Origin: Halobiforma lacisalsi AJ5
Lineage (GTDB): Archaea; Halobacteriota; Halobacteria; Halobacteriales; Natrialbaceae
Length of the DNA stretch: 64,000 nt
Direction of reading: 5' to 3'
NCBI RefSeq assembly: GCF_000226975.2
Contig: NZ_CP019285.1
Coordinates: 3,782,001-3,846,000, forward strand
This document shows, in pieces, positions 25,640-33,797 of the stretch. Position numbers and translations under genes: made by a program. The notes beneath the pieces were generated by a model that was given only the letters and a program-made list of their open reading frames with translations, was not told the DNA's origin and made no database searches. Within the stretch, counting starts at the first letter, position 1; each line of letters opens with the position of its first letter.

Positions 25640-28600
25640 ATGACACGGATCGGGATCTACACGGCGACGGAGAACGAGCTCGGATCGATCGGGCGGGCCG
25701 CCGAACGGCTCGCCGACGAACGAACGGACATCGAGTTGGTCGTCCGCTCGGAGAGCGACCTCGAGGACGAAGCCGACATCGAGGCGTTCGTCGACGACCT
25801 CCGGGACGCCGCGGCGGCGATCTTCTGGCTCCACGGGGCCGATGACAGCATGCCCGGCTACGAGTACGCCACGGGAGCGCTCGAGGAGGCCGGCGTCCCG
25901 CTGATCGTCAAGGCGACCGGCGATGCGTTCGCCCTCGAGGACACGACGGTCTCTACCGAGCATCGGGACCGCGTCTACGACTACCTCGAGCGCGGCGGGA
26001 CGATCAACGTCGAGAACCTGTGTCGGTTCCTGGCGGCCGAGTACGAGGGGCGAGACCTCGAGTACGACGGGCCGACCGACCTCCCCACGGAGGGCGTCTA
26101 CCATCCCGACTACCCCGGAATCGGGTACGAGGAACTGCTCGAGACCCACGACCCAGGGAAGCCGACGGTCGCGATCTGGTTCTACGAGTCCCACTGGACC
26201 CACGAGAACACCCGCTACGTCGATCGGCAGATCCGGGCGCTCGAGGAGCAGGGCGCGAACGCGCTCCCGATCTTCTGTAATCCGGCGACCGACACTGACG
26301 AACAGGAGGAGAGCGAGGCGTCGGACGACGCCTCGGAAAGTCGAGCGGCGAAGCCGCGAGACGCGGAATGGGTAACCGACAACTGGCTGCTAACCGAGGA
26401 CGGCGAACCGATCGTCGACGCCGTCCTCTCTTCCTTTATGTTCTCCCTCTCGATGGACGAGCGCGGTCGCAGCGCAAGTGACGAGGGCGACAGCGCGGAG
26501 GACGTCTTCCTCGACCGCCTTGGGGTGCCCGTCCTGCAGACGGTGACGACGATGCGGTCGCGGTCACGATACCAGTCCAGCGATACGGGCGTGATGGGCT
26601 TCGAACTCGCCCTCTCCGTGGCGCTGCCGGAGTTCGACGGCAACGTCATCACCCATCCCATCTCGGGGAAGGAACGCACCGACGACGAGGCCGGCATCGG
26701 CTCCGCGCCGAAACACCACTTCCCGATCGAGGACCGGATCGACCACGCGACCCGGCTCGCGGTCAACTGGGCACGTCTCCGCCACACGCCCAACGAGGAG
26801 AAGAACGTCGCCGTCGTCCTGCACAACTACCCGCCGAGCGACGACGGGATCGGGACCGCGTTCGGCCTCGACAGCCCCGAGTCGACCGTGAACCTGCTCG
26901 AGGAACTCCACGCCCGCGGGTACGACCTCGGCGACGGTCTGCCCGAGGACGGCCGGACGCTGGTCGAAAACCTGACCGCACAGCTCACCCTCGAGGACCG
27001 CTGGGTCGCGCCGGAGGACGTCCGCGACCTCTCGGTCGACACCGTTTCGCCGGAGACGTACGCCGAGTGGTTCGAGGCCGCCGACGAGCGCTTCCGGGAG
27101 AACGTCGTCGAGGAGTGGGGCGAGGTTCCCGACCGCCCGTTCGCGATTCCAGGCGTCGAGTTCGGCAACGTGCTCGTCACGGTCCAGCCCCCGCGCGGGT
27201 TCGGGATGGACCCCTCGACGGTCTACCACGACTCGGATCTGCAGCCGCCACACGACTACTACGCGTTCTACGGCTGGCTGCGCAACGCGTTCGAGGCCGA
27301 CGCCGTCGTCCACCTCGGGACCCACGGCAGCCTCGAGTGGCTGCCCGGCAAGACGGTCGGCCTCGACGGCGAGAGCGCGCCGGACCAACTGATCGACGAC
27401 CTCCCGAACGTCTACCCCTACATCGTCAACAACCCCGGCGAGGGCACCCAGGCGAAGCGCCGCTCCTACGCCGCGATCGTCGACTACCTGACCCCCGTGA
27501 TGCGGGCCGCGGGGACCTACGACGAACTCTCGGAACTCGAGGACCTCGCGAACCAGTACCGCGAGGCGGGGATGGAGGACGCCCGCGCGGACGACGGCGA
27601 GCACCTCGAGACGCTGATCCGGGAGAAAGTCGCGGAACTGGACCTCGCGGTCGAGTTGGGTATCGAGGGGACGATCGACGAGAAAGCCGACGTCCGCGGC
27701 CCCGACGAGGCCGGCTCGAGCCTCGCCGAGGGTGACGTCAGCGGAGACGACCTCGCGATCGACCAACTCGTCGAACGCGTCCACGAGTACCTCACCGACG
27801 TGAAGACGACCCAGATCCGGCTCGGGCTTCACACCATGTCAGAGCCGCCGGAAGGCGAGCGCCTCGTGGAGTACCTCGTCGCGCTGACTCGCCTCGAGAA
27901 CCCCGGCGCGCCGAGCCTGCGCGAGAGCGTCGCCGGCGCGCTGGGTGTGGACTACGACAAGATGCTGAACGCCCCCGGCGAGTACGACGACGATCTCGGT
28001 ATGACCTACGCCGAAGCCGCCGACAGGGTCCGCGAGACCAGCGTCGACCTGATCGAGACGCTGGCAGCGAACGACTTCGACGTACCCGTGTCGGAACTCG
28101 AGAGCGGTCCCGATGCTGAGGTCAACATCAACCTCATGATCGTCGACCTCGAGACGATCGGCGATGCGAAGGCGAAACCGGGTGCTCACGACGACCTCCG
28201 CGAGGTGCTGGCGTACATCTGCGAGGAGGCCCAGCCCCGCGTGCAGGGGGCCGAGGACGAGATTCCACGCACCGCCGACGCGCTCTCGGGCGAGTACGTG
28301 CCCCCCGGCGGCTCGGGCGCGCCGACCCGTGGCGGCGTCGATCTGCTGCCGACCGCGCGGAACTTCTACACGCTCGATCCCCGCAAGGTGCCCGCGAAGC
28401 CCGCCTGGCAGGTCGGCAAGGAGGTCGCCGAGGGCGTCCTCGAGCGCCATCGCGACGAGGCGGGCGACTATCCGGAGGAGATCGGTGTCGTCGCCTGGGG
28501 AACCCCCACCGTACGGACTCGCGGCGAGACCATCGCCCAGGTACTCGCCATGATGGGCGTCGAACCCGTCTGGACCGATGCCGGTCGGATCGACGACGTC

Positions 28601-29593
28601 GAGCCGATCCCGCTCGAGGACCTCGACCGGCCCCGGATCGACGTGACGACCCGGGTCTCGGGCCTGTTCCGGGACGCGTTCCCCGCGGCCGCGGGCGTCA
28701 TCCACGACGCCGTCGACGCGGTCGTCGACCTCGACGAGCCCCACGAGATGAATTACGTGAAGAAACACGTCGAGGAGGAGGCCGAAGAACTGCAGGACGA
28801 GGACGGGCTGGACGAGTCGGACGCCCGAAAGGCGGCGAAACACCGCGTCTTCACGACGAAACCCGGCGGCTACGGCGCCGGGACGAACAAGGCCGTCGAC
28901 GAGGGTAACTGGGACGACCGCGCCGATCTCGCCTCCGTCTACGTCCAGTGGGGCGGCTACGCGATGGGGTCGCGCGGTCGGGTGTCGGACGCCCACGACG
29001 CCTTCGAACGGCGACTCTCGAGCGTCGACGCCACGGTGAAACTCGAGGACACGATGGAACAGGACGAGTTCGACTCCTCGGACTGGTACGCCTTCCACGG
29101 CGGGTTCATCTCCGCGGTGAGCGAGGTGTCGGGCGAGGAGCCGGCGTCCTACGTCGGCGACTCCTCGAACCCCGACGATGTCTCGGTCTACACGAACGAG
29201 GAGAAGGTCCGCAAGGCGATGCGCTCGCGGGTGCTCAACCCCGACTGGCTCGAGTCGATGGAGGAGCACGGCTACAAGGGCGCCGGCGACCTCTCGACGA
29301 CGGTCGACGTGACGCTGGGCTGGGACGCGACGGCCGGCGTCGTGAGCGACACGCTGTGGGCGGAGGTCGCCGAGAAGTACGCCTTCGACGAGGATCGACA
29401 GGAATGGATGCGCGACGTCAACCCCTGGGCGCTCGAGTCGATCACGGACACCCTGCTCGAGGCGGTAGAGCGGGACCTCTGGGACGCCGACGAGGAGACG
29501 GTCGACCGACTGCGGGACCTGAACCTCTCGGTGGAGGGAGACCTCGAGGCGCGGACGACCAACGAAGCGGTGGAGGTATCGAACGATGACTGA
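25640..29593 (+). CDS. cobN: Cobaltochelatase large subunit CobN
   Basis: The 1317-residue protein is full length for CobN (about 1200-1350) and carries family segments such as GTHGSLEWLPGKTVGL, VNNPGEGTQAKRRSYAAI, and LGLHTMSEPP, and a C-terminal part with the KPGGYGAG and YVQWGGYAMGSRG motifs. CobN inserts Co2+ into hydrogenobyrinic acid a,c-diamide with an AAA+/VWA motor. Here that motor is the divergent ChlD-like gene. Two low-complexity acidic inserts (about residues 218-240 and 273-285) interrupt the first third; the first is built from two perfect DNA hairpins (see findings). cbiC follows 57 bases later. Confidence 0.95.
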   Translation: MTRIGIYTATENELGSIGRAAERLADERTDIELVVRSESDLEDEADIEAFVDDLRDAAAAIFWLHGADDSMPGYEYATGALEEAGVPLIVKATGDAFALEDTTVSTEHRDRVYDYLERGGTINVENLCRFLAAEYEGRDLEYDGPTDLPTEGVYHPDYPGIGYEELLETHDPGKPTVAIWFYESHWTHENTRYVDRQIRALEEQGANALPIFCNPATDTDEQEESEASDDASESRAAKPRDAEWVTDNWLLTEDGEPIVDAVLSSFMFSLSMDERGRSASDEGDSAEDVFLDRLGVPVLQTVTTMRSRSRYQSSDTGVMGFELALSVALPEFDGNVITHPISGKERTDDEAGIGSAPKHHFPIEDRIDHATRLAVNWARLRHTPNEEKNVAVVLHNYPPSDDGIGTAFGLDSPESTVNLLEELHARGYDLGDGLPEDGRTLVENLTAQLTLEDRWVAPEDVRDLSVDTVSPETYAEWFEAADERFRENVVEEWGEVPDRPFAIPGVEFGNVLVTVQPPRGFGMDPSTVYHDSDLQPPHDYYAFYGWLRNAFEADAVVHLGTHGSLEWLPGKTVGLDGESAPDQLIDDLPNVYPYIVNNPGEGTQAKRRSYAAIVDYLTPVMRAAGTYDELSELEDLANQYREAGMEDARADDGEHLETLIREKVAELDLAVELGIEGTIDEKADVRGPDEAGSSLAEGDVSGDDLAIDQLVERVHEYLTDVKTTQIRLGLHTMSEPPEGERLVEYLVALTRLENPGAPSLRESVAGALGVDYDKMLNAPGEYDDDLGMTYAEAADRVRETSVDLIETLAANDFDVPVSELESGPDAEVNINLMIVDLETIGDAKAKPGAHDDLREVLAYICEEAQPRVQGAEDEIPRTADALSGEYVPPGGSGAPTRGGVDLLPTARNFYTLDPRKVPAKPAWQVGKEVAEGVLERHRDEAGDYPEEIGVVAWGTPTVRTRGETIAQVLAMMGVEPVWTDAGRIDDVEPIPLEDLDRPRIDVTTRVSGLFRDAFPAAAGVIHDAVDAVVDLDEPHEMNYVKKHVEEEAEELQDEDGLDESDARKAAKHRVFTTKPGGYGAGTNKAVDEGNWDDRADLASVYVQWGGYAMGSRGRVSDAHDAFERRLSSVDATVKLEDTMEQDEFDSSDWYAFHGGFISAVSEVSGEEPASYVGDSSNPDDVSVYTNEEKVRKAMRSRVLNPDWLESMEEHGYKGAGDLSTTVDVTLGWDATAGVVSDTLWAEVAEKYAFDEDRQEWMRDVNPWALESITDTLLEAVERDLWDADEETVDRLRDLNLSVEGDLEARTTNEAVEVSNDD
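26315..26366. repeat. Coding palindromic element in cobN
   Basis: Two perfect hairpins lie in tandem inside the gene: arms GAGGCGTC/GACGCCTC (26315-26322, 26327-26334) and GCGGC/GCCGC (26345-26349, 26353-26357). They encode an Ala/Ser/Asp/Arg-rich insert absent from my memory of bacterial CobN. The segment AGCCGCGAGACGCGG (26352-26366) recurs in reverse orientation in cbiL with one mismatch. Confidence 0.5.
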
Positions 29594-29649
29594 CGAGGCT
29601 GTTCGCCCGGCGACCGACACCGACACCGACACGACGAGTGTGAGACACG

Positions 29650-30474
29650 ATGAGCGATAGCCACCACGATCAGGACCACGATCAGGAGTTCGAGGAGGAG
29701 TACGCCGACCTCGGCGCGACCACCCGGAACGCGATGGACATCGCGGAGACGAGCATGGACATCGTCCGGGAGTTCGTCCCCGACGAGACGCTCGCGGACC
29801 GGATCCGCCAGAAGTCGGTCCACTCGATGGGCGACATCGAGTTCCAGCACCTGGTCCGCTTTACCGGCACGGACAGCCTCGGCGACGACGAGGACGCCCC
29901 CGTTCGGGCCGGCGCTCGCGCCGTCCTCGAGGAGGCGGACGTGATCACCGACATCACGATGGTGAAAGCCGGCGTCACCGGCCGCGGCCACGACTGCGAG
30001 GTCTCGAAGGCCATCGGCCACGGGACGGAACTCGCCGAACGGACCGGAATGACACGCACGGCAGCAGCCATGCTCGAACTCGACAAGGAGGACGCCTTCG
30101 AGGGATCGATCGTCACGATCGGCAACGCGCCCACGGCGGCACTCGCCCTCGCGGACTGCATCGAGCAGGGGACCCGACCCGCCGTCGTCGTCGCGAACCC
30201 GGTCGGGTTCGTCAAGGCCGAGGAGAGCCGGGAACGGATCCGTGAGGTCAGCGAGGAGTACGGCGTCCCGGCGATCACCCACGTCGGCCGCCGCGGCGGC
30301 AGCGGCCTTGCCGCCGCGCTGACGAACGAACTGATCCACGTCGCGAAGGACGTCCGGGCCGAGGGGCTCGAGTTGGACCTCGAGGCGGAGACTCGAGCGG
30401 CCAGGGCTCGATCCGGTGACGGCGGCGACGCCGACGCCGACGGGGACGGGGACGGGGACGGGGACGGCACATGA
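29650..30474 (+). CDS. cbiC: Precorrin-8X / cobalt-precorrin-8 methylmutase CbiC
   Basis: The 274-residue protein matches CbiC/CobH: RQKSVHSMGDIEFQHLVRFT with the catalytic His region, ITDITMVKAGVTGR, GNAPTAALALADCIEQG and ANPVGFVKAEESR. The enzyme moves the methyl group from C11 to C12, giving (hydrogeno- or cobyrinate) the final ring pattern. An acidic His/Asp-rich N-tail of about 20 residues and a C-tail of Asp/Gly repeats from a hexanucleotide repeat are additions to the usual length of about 210. It overlaps cbiE (ATGA) and so is translationally coupled. Confidence 0.95.
   Translation: MSDSHHDQDHDQEFEEEYADLGATTRNAMDIAETSMDIVREFVPDETLADRIRQKSVHSMGDIEFQHLVRFTGTDSLGDDEDAPVRAGARAVLEEADVITDITMVKAGVTGRGHDCEVSKAIGHGTELAERTGMTRTAAAMLELDKEDAFEGSIVTIGNAPTAALALADCIEQGTRPAVVVANPVGFVKAEESRERIREVSEEYGVPAITHVGRRGGSGLAAALTNELIHVAKDVRAEGLELDLEAETRAARARSGDGGDADADGDGDGDGDGT
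30439..30468. repeat. GACGGG hexanucleotide repeat at cbiC 3' end
   Basis: Four copies of GACGGG followed by GACGGC encode the Asp-Gly tail of CbiC and end three bases before the cbiE start overlap. Slippage here would change tail length in steps of two residues without a frameshift. Confidence 0.75.
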
Positions 30475-31265
30475 GCGACGACTACGACCTCGAGTCCGGC
30501 CCGGACCCGGCGACGTTCGCGGCCGCCGAACCCGAACCCAAGCCCGACGTCGACGAGAGCCACGCGGACCCGGTCCACGTCGTCGGCATCGGACCGGGGA
30601 ACCGCGAGTACCTGACTCCGAGGGGCGAGCGGGCGATCCGCGAGGCGGACGTCGTCGTCGGGTTCACGACCGTCGTCGAGTTCGTCGAGGAACTGACGGA
30701 CGACAGCACGGACCTGCTCACGTGTGGCTACAGGGACGAAGCCGACGCCCTCGAGGCGTTCGGCGACCGCGTCGCGGCCGGCGAGTCGGGAGTCGCCGTC
30801 GCGATGGGCGATCCGAACCACTCGGGCTACCAGTTCGTCGGGAAGGTCCAAGACGCCGTCGCGACCGCGGCCCCCGAAACCCCGGTTCGGATCGTACCGG
30901 GTATCTCCTCGCTCCAGGTGGCCGCCAGCCGTGCCCGGACGCCGATGGAGGAGACCGAGTTCGTCACGCTGCACAAGAGCGGCGACCTCGAGTCCGAGAT
31001 GGAACGGCTGTCCGACGCCGTCGGGGATCGCCACCTGCTCGTGCTCCCGCGGCCCTACGACCTGATGCCCGGCGACGTCGCCGCGTTCCTCCTCGAGCGC
31101 GGGGCCGACCCCGAACTCGAGGCACTGGTGCTCGAGAAGTTGACCCACGCCGACGAGACCGTAGATCGACGGACGCTGGCGGAGCTATCGGAACACGCCG
31201 GCGGCGACGGGAAGGAGGACACGCCGTTTTCGGATCTGGTCGTCCTCGCGGTTCGGCGCTCGTAA
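30471..31265 (+). CDS. cbiE: Cobalt-precorrin-7 (C5)-methyltransferase CbiE
   Basis: The 264-residue protein has the SAM-dependent tetrapyrrole methylase fold. The N-terminal motif VVGIGPGNREYLTPRGERAI is diagnostic for CbiE (the Y-L-T-P segment), followed by AMGDPNHSG and IVPGISSLQVAASR. It methylates C5 late in corrin synthesis. In many bacteria CbiE is fused to CbiT; here CbiT is separate at 35339-35917. An acidic extension of about 30 residues precedes the domain. The gene is coupled to cbiC by an ATGA overlap and is last before an oppositely oriented small gene. Confidence 0.9.
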   Translation: MSDDYDLESGPDPATFAAAEPEPKPDVDESHADPVHVVGIGPGNREYLTPRGERAIREADVVVGFTTVVEFVEELTDDSTDLLTCGYRDEADALEAFGDRVAAGESGVAVAMGDPNHSGYQFVGKVQDAVATAAPETPVRIVPGISSLQVAASRARTPMEETEFVTLHKSGDLESEMERLSDAVGDRHLLVLPRPYDLMPGDVAAFLLERGADPELEALVLEKLTHADETVDRRTLAELSEHAGGDGKEDTPFSDLVVLAVRRS

Positions 31266-31300
31266 GAAGGAGTCAGCGTCGCCCTCGACCGGACGGGACC

Positions 31301-31474
31301 TCACTGCCCGTCCTGATCGTACTCGTTGAGGACGGACGCGACCGTGTCGGAGACCTCCTCGAGTGCGACGTCGTTCGTCTTCCGGAGATCGCCCGTCTCC
31401 CGCGCCTCGTTGAGATGGCGAAGCGCCTCCCGGAGGTGGTACTCGGCTCCGTGATCGGCGTCGTCTCCGGTCAT
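31301..31474 (-). CDS. Small conserved-looking hypothetical protein (57 aa)
   Basis: A short minus-strand frame from ATG 31474 encodes a 57-residue helical, charged protein (EYHLREALRHLNEARETGDLR) with a well-balanced haloarchaeal acidic composition. A much longer open frame upstream (to 32239) is Arg/Pro-rich and looks non-coding, so only this 3' part is accepted. I do not recognise the family. It points against the cbi genes, converging with cbiE 35 bases away, and therefore is not part of the cobalamin transcript. The 281 bases after its start (31475-31755) hold no further gene I can support and must contain promoters for it and for the M3 peptidase gene. Confidence 0.6.
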   Translation of the reverse strand: MTGDDADHGAEYHLREALRHLNEARETGDLRKTNDVALEEVSDTVASVLNEYDQDGQ

Positions 31475-31755
31475 AGTGATCGGAACCGGAGTACGTGATC
31501 GAAACGGGTAAGCGCGTCGGTGGTCGGCCCGGTCGTTCCCGTTCCCTTCGGGTCCCGGTCGGGCCGGTGACGTGATCGCGGACACTCGGTCGAACGAGCT
31601 GTCAGCGTCGAAGACATTATACCGGTGCCCGTGCAATCGAACCGTAACAGCGGTCGATCCATGACCAACTAACTTCTCAGTCGGCGCTCGATCGCGCCCG
31701 CCGTCGTCGCCGTTGCTTCGCCTTCGCCGAAAGTGCCTACCGTCGCTAGAGACGA

Positions 31756-33534
31756 ATGCATCTACCACCACGAACCGAGATCGACCCGGAGTATCGCTTC
31801 GACCTGACCGCAATCTTCGACGCGCCGGCGGACTGGAGCGCCGCCCGCGACGACCTCCGCGAACGACTCGAGCGGCTGGAGTCGCTGGCGGCCGACACCC
31901 CGGAGACGGCCGCGGAACTCGAGGAACTGCTCGCCGAAACGGAGGCGTGTTACGAGCGTCGACAGCGGTTAGAGCTCTACGCCCAGTTGTCGAAGAACGT
32001 GAACACCGACTCGGAGTCGGCAGCGGACCGCGAGCGTGCGCTGCGCGAGGCAACGGCCGCGTTCGAACCCGTCGCCGCGGCAGTCCGCCGAGCCCTTGGT
32101 GACCTCTCCGAGGGGACGTTCGACGACCTCGTGGAACCGCTCGAGGAGTACCGGTACTACGCCGCCAACCTGCGGCGACAGGCGTCACACGTTCGATCGC
32201 CGGCCGTCGAGGACGTGATCGCAGACCACGAGGAAGCACGGTCCGGGTCCGATCGGATCCTCAGGGAGATCACGACCGCGGACTTCGATCCGCCGACCCT
32301 CGAACGTCCCGACGGCGAGACGGTCCAGGTTCGGCCGGGGAACTACCGGACTGAACTCTCCAACCCCGACCGGGACTACCGACGGCGAGTGTACGAGGCC
32401 TACCACGCGGAGCGAAACCGGTTCGCCGCGACGATCGTCCGGGCCTCCGCGGAGAAACTCGCCGCGGCGGCGACGGAGGCCGACGTCCGCGGCTACGATT
32501 CGATCAGGGACCGGGACCTCCGCGGGACCTATCCGGAGTCGGGACTCGAGCCGGCGCTCCCGGAACCGGTCCACGACACGATCCTCGAGGCCGTTCGGGC
32601 GAACCTCGAGCCCTACCACCGCGCCCAGCGTGTTCGACGCGAGAAGCTCGGCCTCGAGCGGCTCCGGCCGTGGGATCGCCGTGTCTCGCTGGCCGACCCC
32701 CCAGAACCCGACCTCGACTACGAGGAGTCGCGGGAGCTGATCCTCGAGTCGCTCGCGCCGCTCGGCGAGGAGTACGTCGCTCGAGCGCGGGCGTTCCTGG
32801 ACGACCGCCGGATCGACGTCTACCCCACGCAGGACAAGCGGACCGATATTCCCGCGTACTGCCCGTCGTCCGCGGCGGACGGCGCGTTCGTCCTCGCGAA
32901 CTTCCGCGGCGACGTCCGGACGACGTTCTACGTCGCCCACGAACTGGGGCACGCACTCGCCGTCGCGTACAACCGCGAGGGGCCGACGCGGTACGCGACG
33001 TGCCCGACCGCGGTCTGTGAGATCCCCTCGATCCTGCACGAACTGCTGCTCGCGGAGCACTGTCTGGAACGGGGCGGTGCGCTCGCCGCCCACGCCCGGA
33101 ACCGCCTCGTCGAGTGTATCGCGGGGAACCTCTATCGGAACGCCCGCACCGCGGCGTACAACCACGCCCTCGCGACGACGGTCGAGTCCGGCGAGGACCT
33201 AACCGTCGAGCGCGCCCGGAACGCGTACGCCGACCTGCTCGAGGAGTTCGACCCGGTGTACGACCGCGACGGCGTCGCCGACCGGATCGAGGGGATCGGA
33301 CTGCGGATCCCCTACTCGAGCTACCAGTACGTTCTCGGCGCGACGGGGGCGCTCGCGGTCCGCGATCGGCTTCGCGATGGAACGCTCGCGGCGGACGAGT
33401 ACCGGGGATTCCTCGGTCGAACGGGTCGGCGGCCGCCGCTCGAGTCGTTCGCGGCGCTGGATCTCGACGTTCGATCGCACGACCCGTTCGAACGCGCCGC
33501 GGCGACGTTCGACGGCTACCTCGACGGGCTGTAG
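31756..33534 (+). CDS. M3 family oligoendopeptidase (PepF-like)
   Basis: The 592-residue protein is full length for the oligoendopeptidase F branch of family M3. The zinc site is VAHELGHALA (His395, Glu396, His399), with the third ligand probably Glu422 in VCEIPSI about 25 residues later. An all-helical N-terminal region with LEELLAETEACYERRQRLELYAQL is typical. The enzyme cleaves short peptides in the cytoplasm. It sits between cbiE and cbiA on the same strand but has its own upstream region and no known corrin role, so it is likely a bystander in the locus. Confidence 0.9.
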   Translation: MHLPPRTEIDPEYRFDLTAIFDAPADWSAARDDLRERLERLESLAADTPETAAELEELLAETEACYERRQRLELYAQLSKNVNTDSESAADRERALREATAAFEPVAAAVRRALGDLSEGTFDDLVEPLEEYRYYAANLRRQASHVRSPAVEDVIADHEEARSGSDRILREITTADFDPPTLERPDGETVQVRPGNYRTELSNPDRDYRRRVYEAYHAERNRFAATIVRASAEKLAAAATEADVRGYDSIRDRDLRGTYPESGLEPALPEPVHDTILEAVRANLEPYHRAQRVRREKLGLERLRPWDRRVSLADPPEPDLDYEESRELILESLAPLGEEYVARARAFLDDRRIDVYPTQDKRTDIPAYCPSSAADGAFVLANFRGDVRTTFYVAHELGHALAVAYNREGPTRYATCPTAVCEIPSILHELLLAEHCLERGGALAAHARNRLVECIAGNLYRNARTAAYNHALATTVESGEDLTVERARNAYADLLEEFDPVYDRDGVADRIEGIGLRIPYSSYQYVLGATGALAVRDRLRDGTLAADEYRGFLGRTGRRPPLESFAALDLDVRSHDPFERAAATFDGYLDGL

Positions 33535-33687
33535 CCGCAATCGATATAGCGCCTATCGATTTACCGCGGTCGCACACTCGGGAAACCCCCACGAGAGAGC
33601 GAAAGCGGCCTCGAGCGGGCCGTGTCGGCAGGGGACGCGACGCGCCCGACCGTCGACGGGCGAAATCACCGACGGATTCAAGTCTAC

Positions 33688-33708
33688 TTGTCGTAATCCA
33701 AGCGACAA
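33688..33708. promoter_or_regulatory. Inverted repeat before cbiA
   Basis: TTGTCG, nine bases, CGACAA form a perfect 6-bp inverted repeat ending two bases before a possible start codon at 33711. It could be an operator or a small hairpin in the leader of the cbiA transcript. TTGT-type half-sites recur in the cbiT upstream region. Confidence 0.4.
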
Positions 33709-33710
33709 CG

Positions 33711-33797
33711 ATGGGAAACGTCACAGCCGACCCGTGCGGACGCATTGCCCCGGTCCGCGATCGGAACCCGGTGCCGACCCGGGGAGGAGACCGATGA
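33711..33797 (+). CDS. Possible 28-residue leader peptide upstream of cbiA
   Basis: An ATG at 33711, right after the inverted repeat, opens a 28-codon frame whose TGA overlaps the cbiA ATG (ATGA), the same coupling geometry as the real cbi genes. The peptide is basic and Pro-rich, unlike normal halophile proteins, with one Cys. It may be a regulatory leader peptide or chance. Confidence is low because composition argues against a stable protein. Confidence 0.25.
   Translation: MGNVTADPCGRIAPVRDRNPVPTRGGDR

Noticed and set aside
29586-29660. 24-codon frame between cobN and cbiC
   Set aside because: It overlaps both neighbours out of frame, has Thr/Asp repeats from a simple GACACC repeat and no promoter or motif. 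Chance is more likely.
31475-31755. tRNA or other structured RNA gene in the 281-base gap
   Set aside because: No cloverleaf with a T-arm GGTTCRA and matching acceptor stem could be assembled by eye.
33535-33793. Cobalamin riboswitch before cbiA
   Set aside because: I find no B12-box-like sequence or the multi-stem layout of that riboswitch; only a simple inverted repeat is visible.
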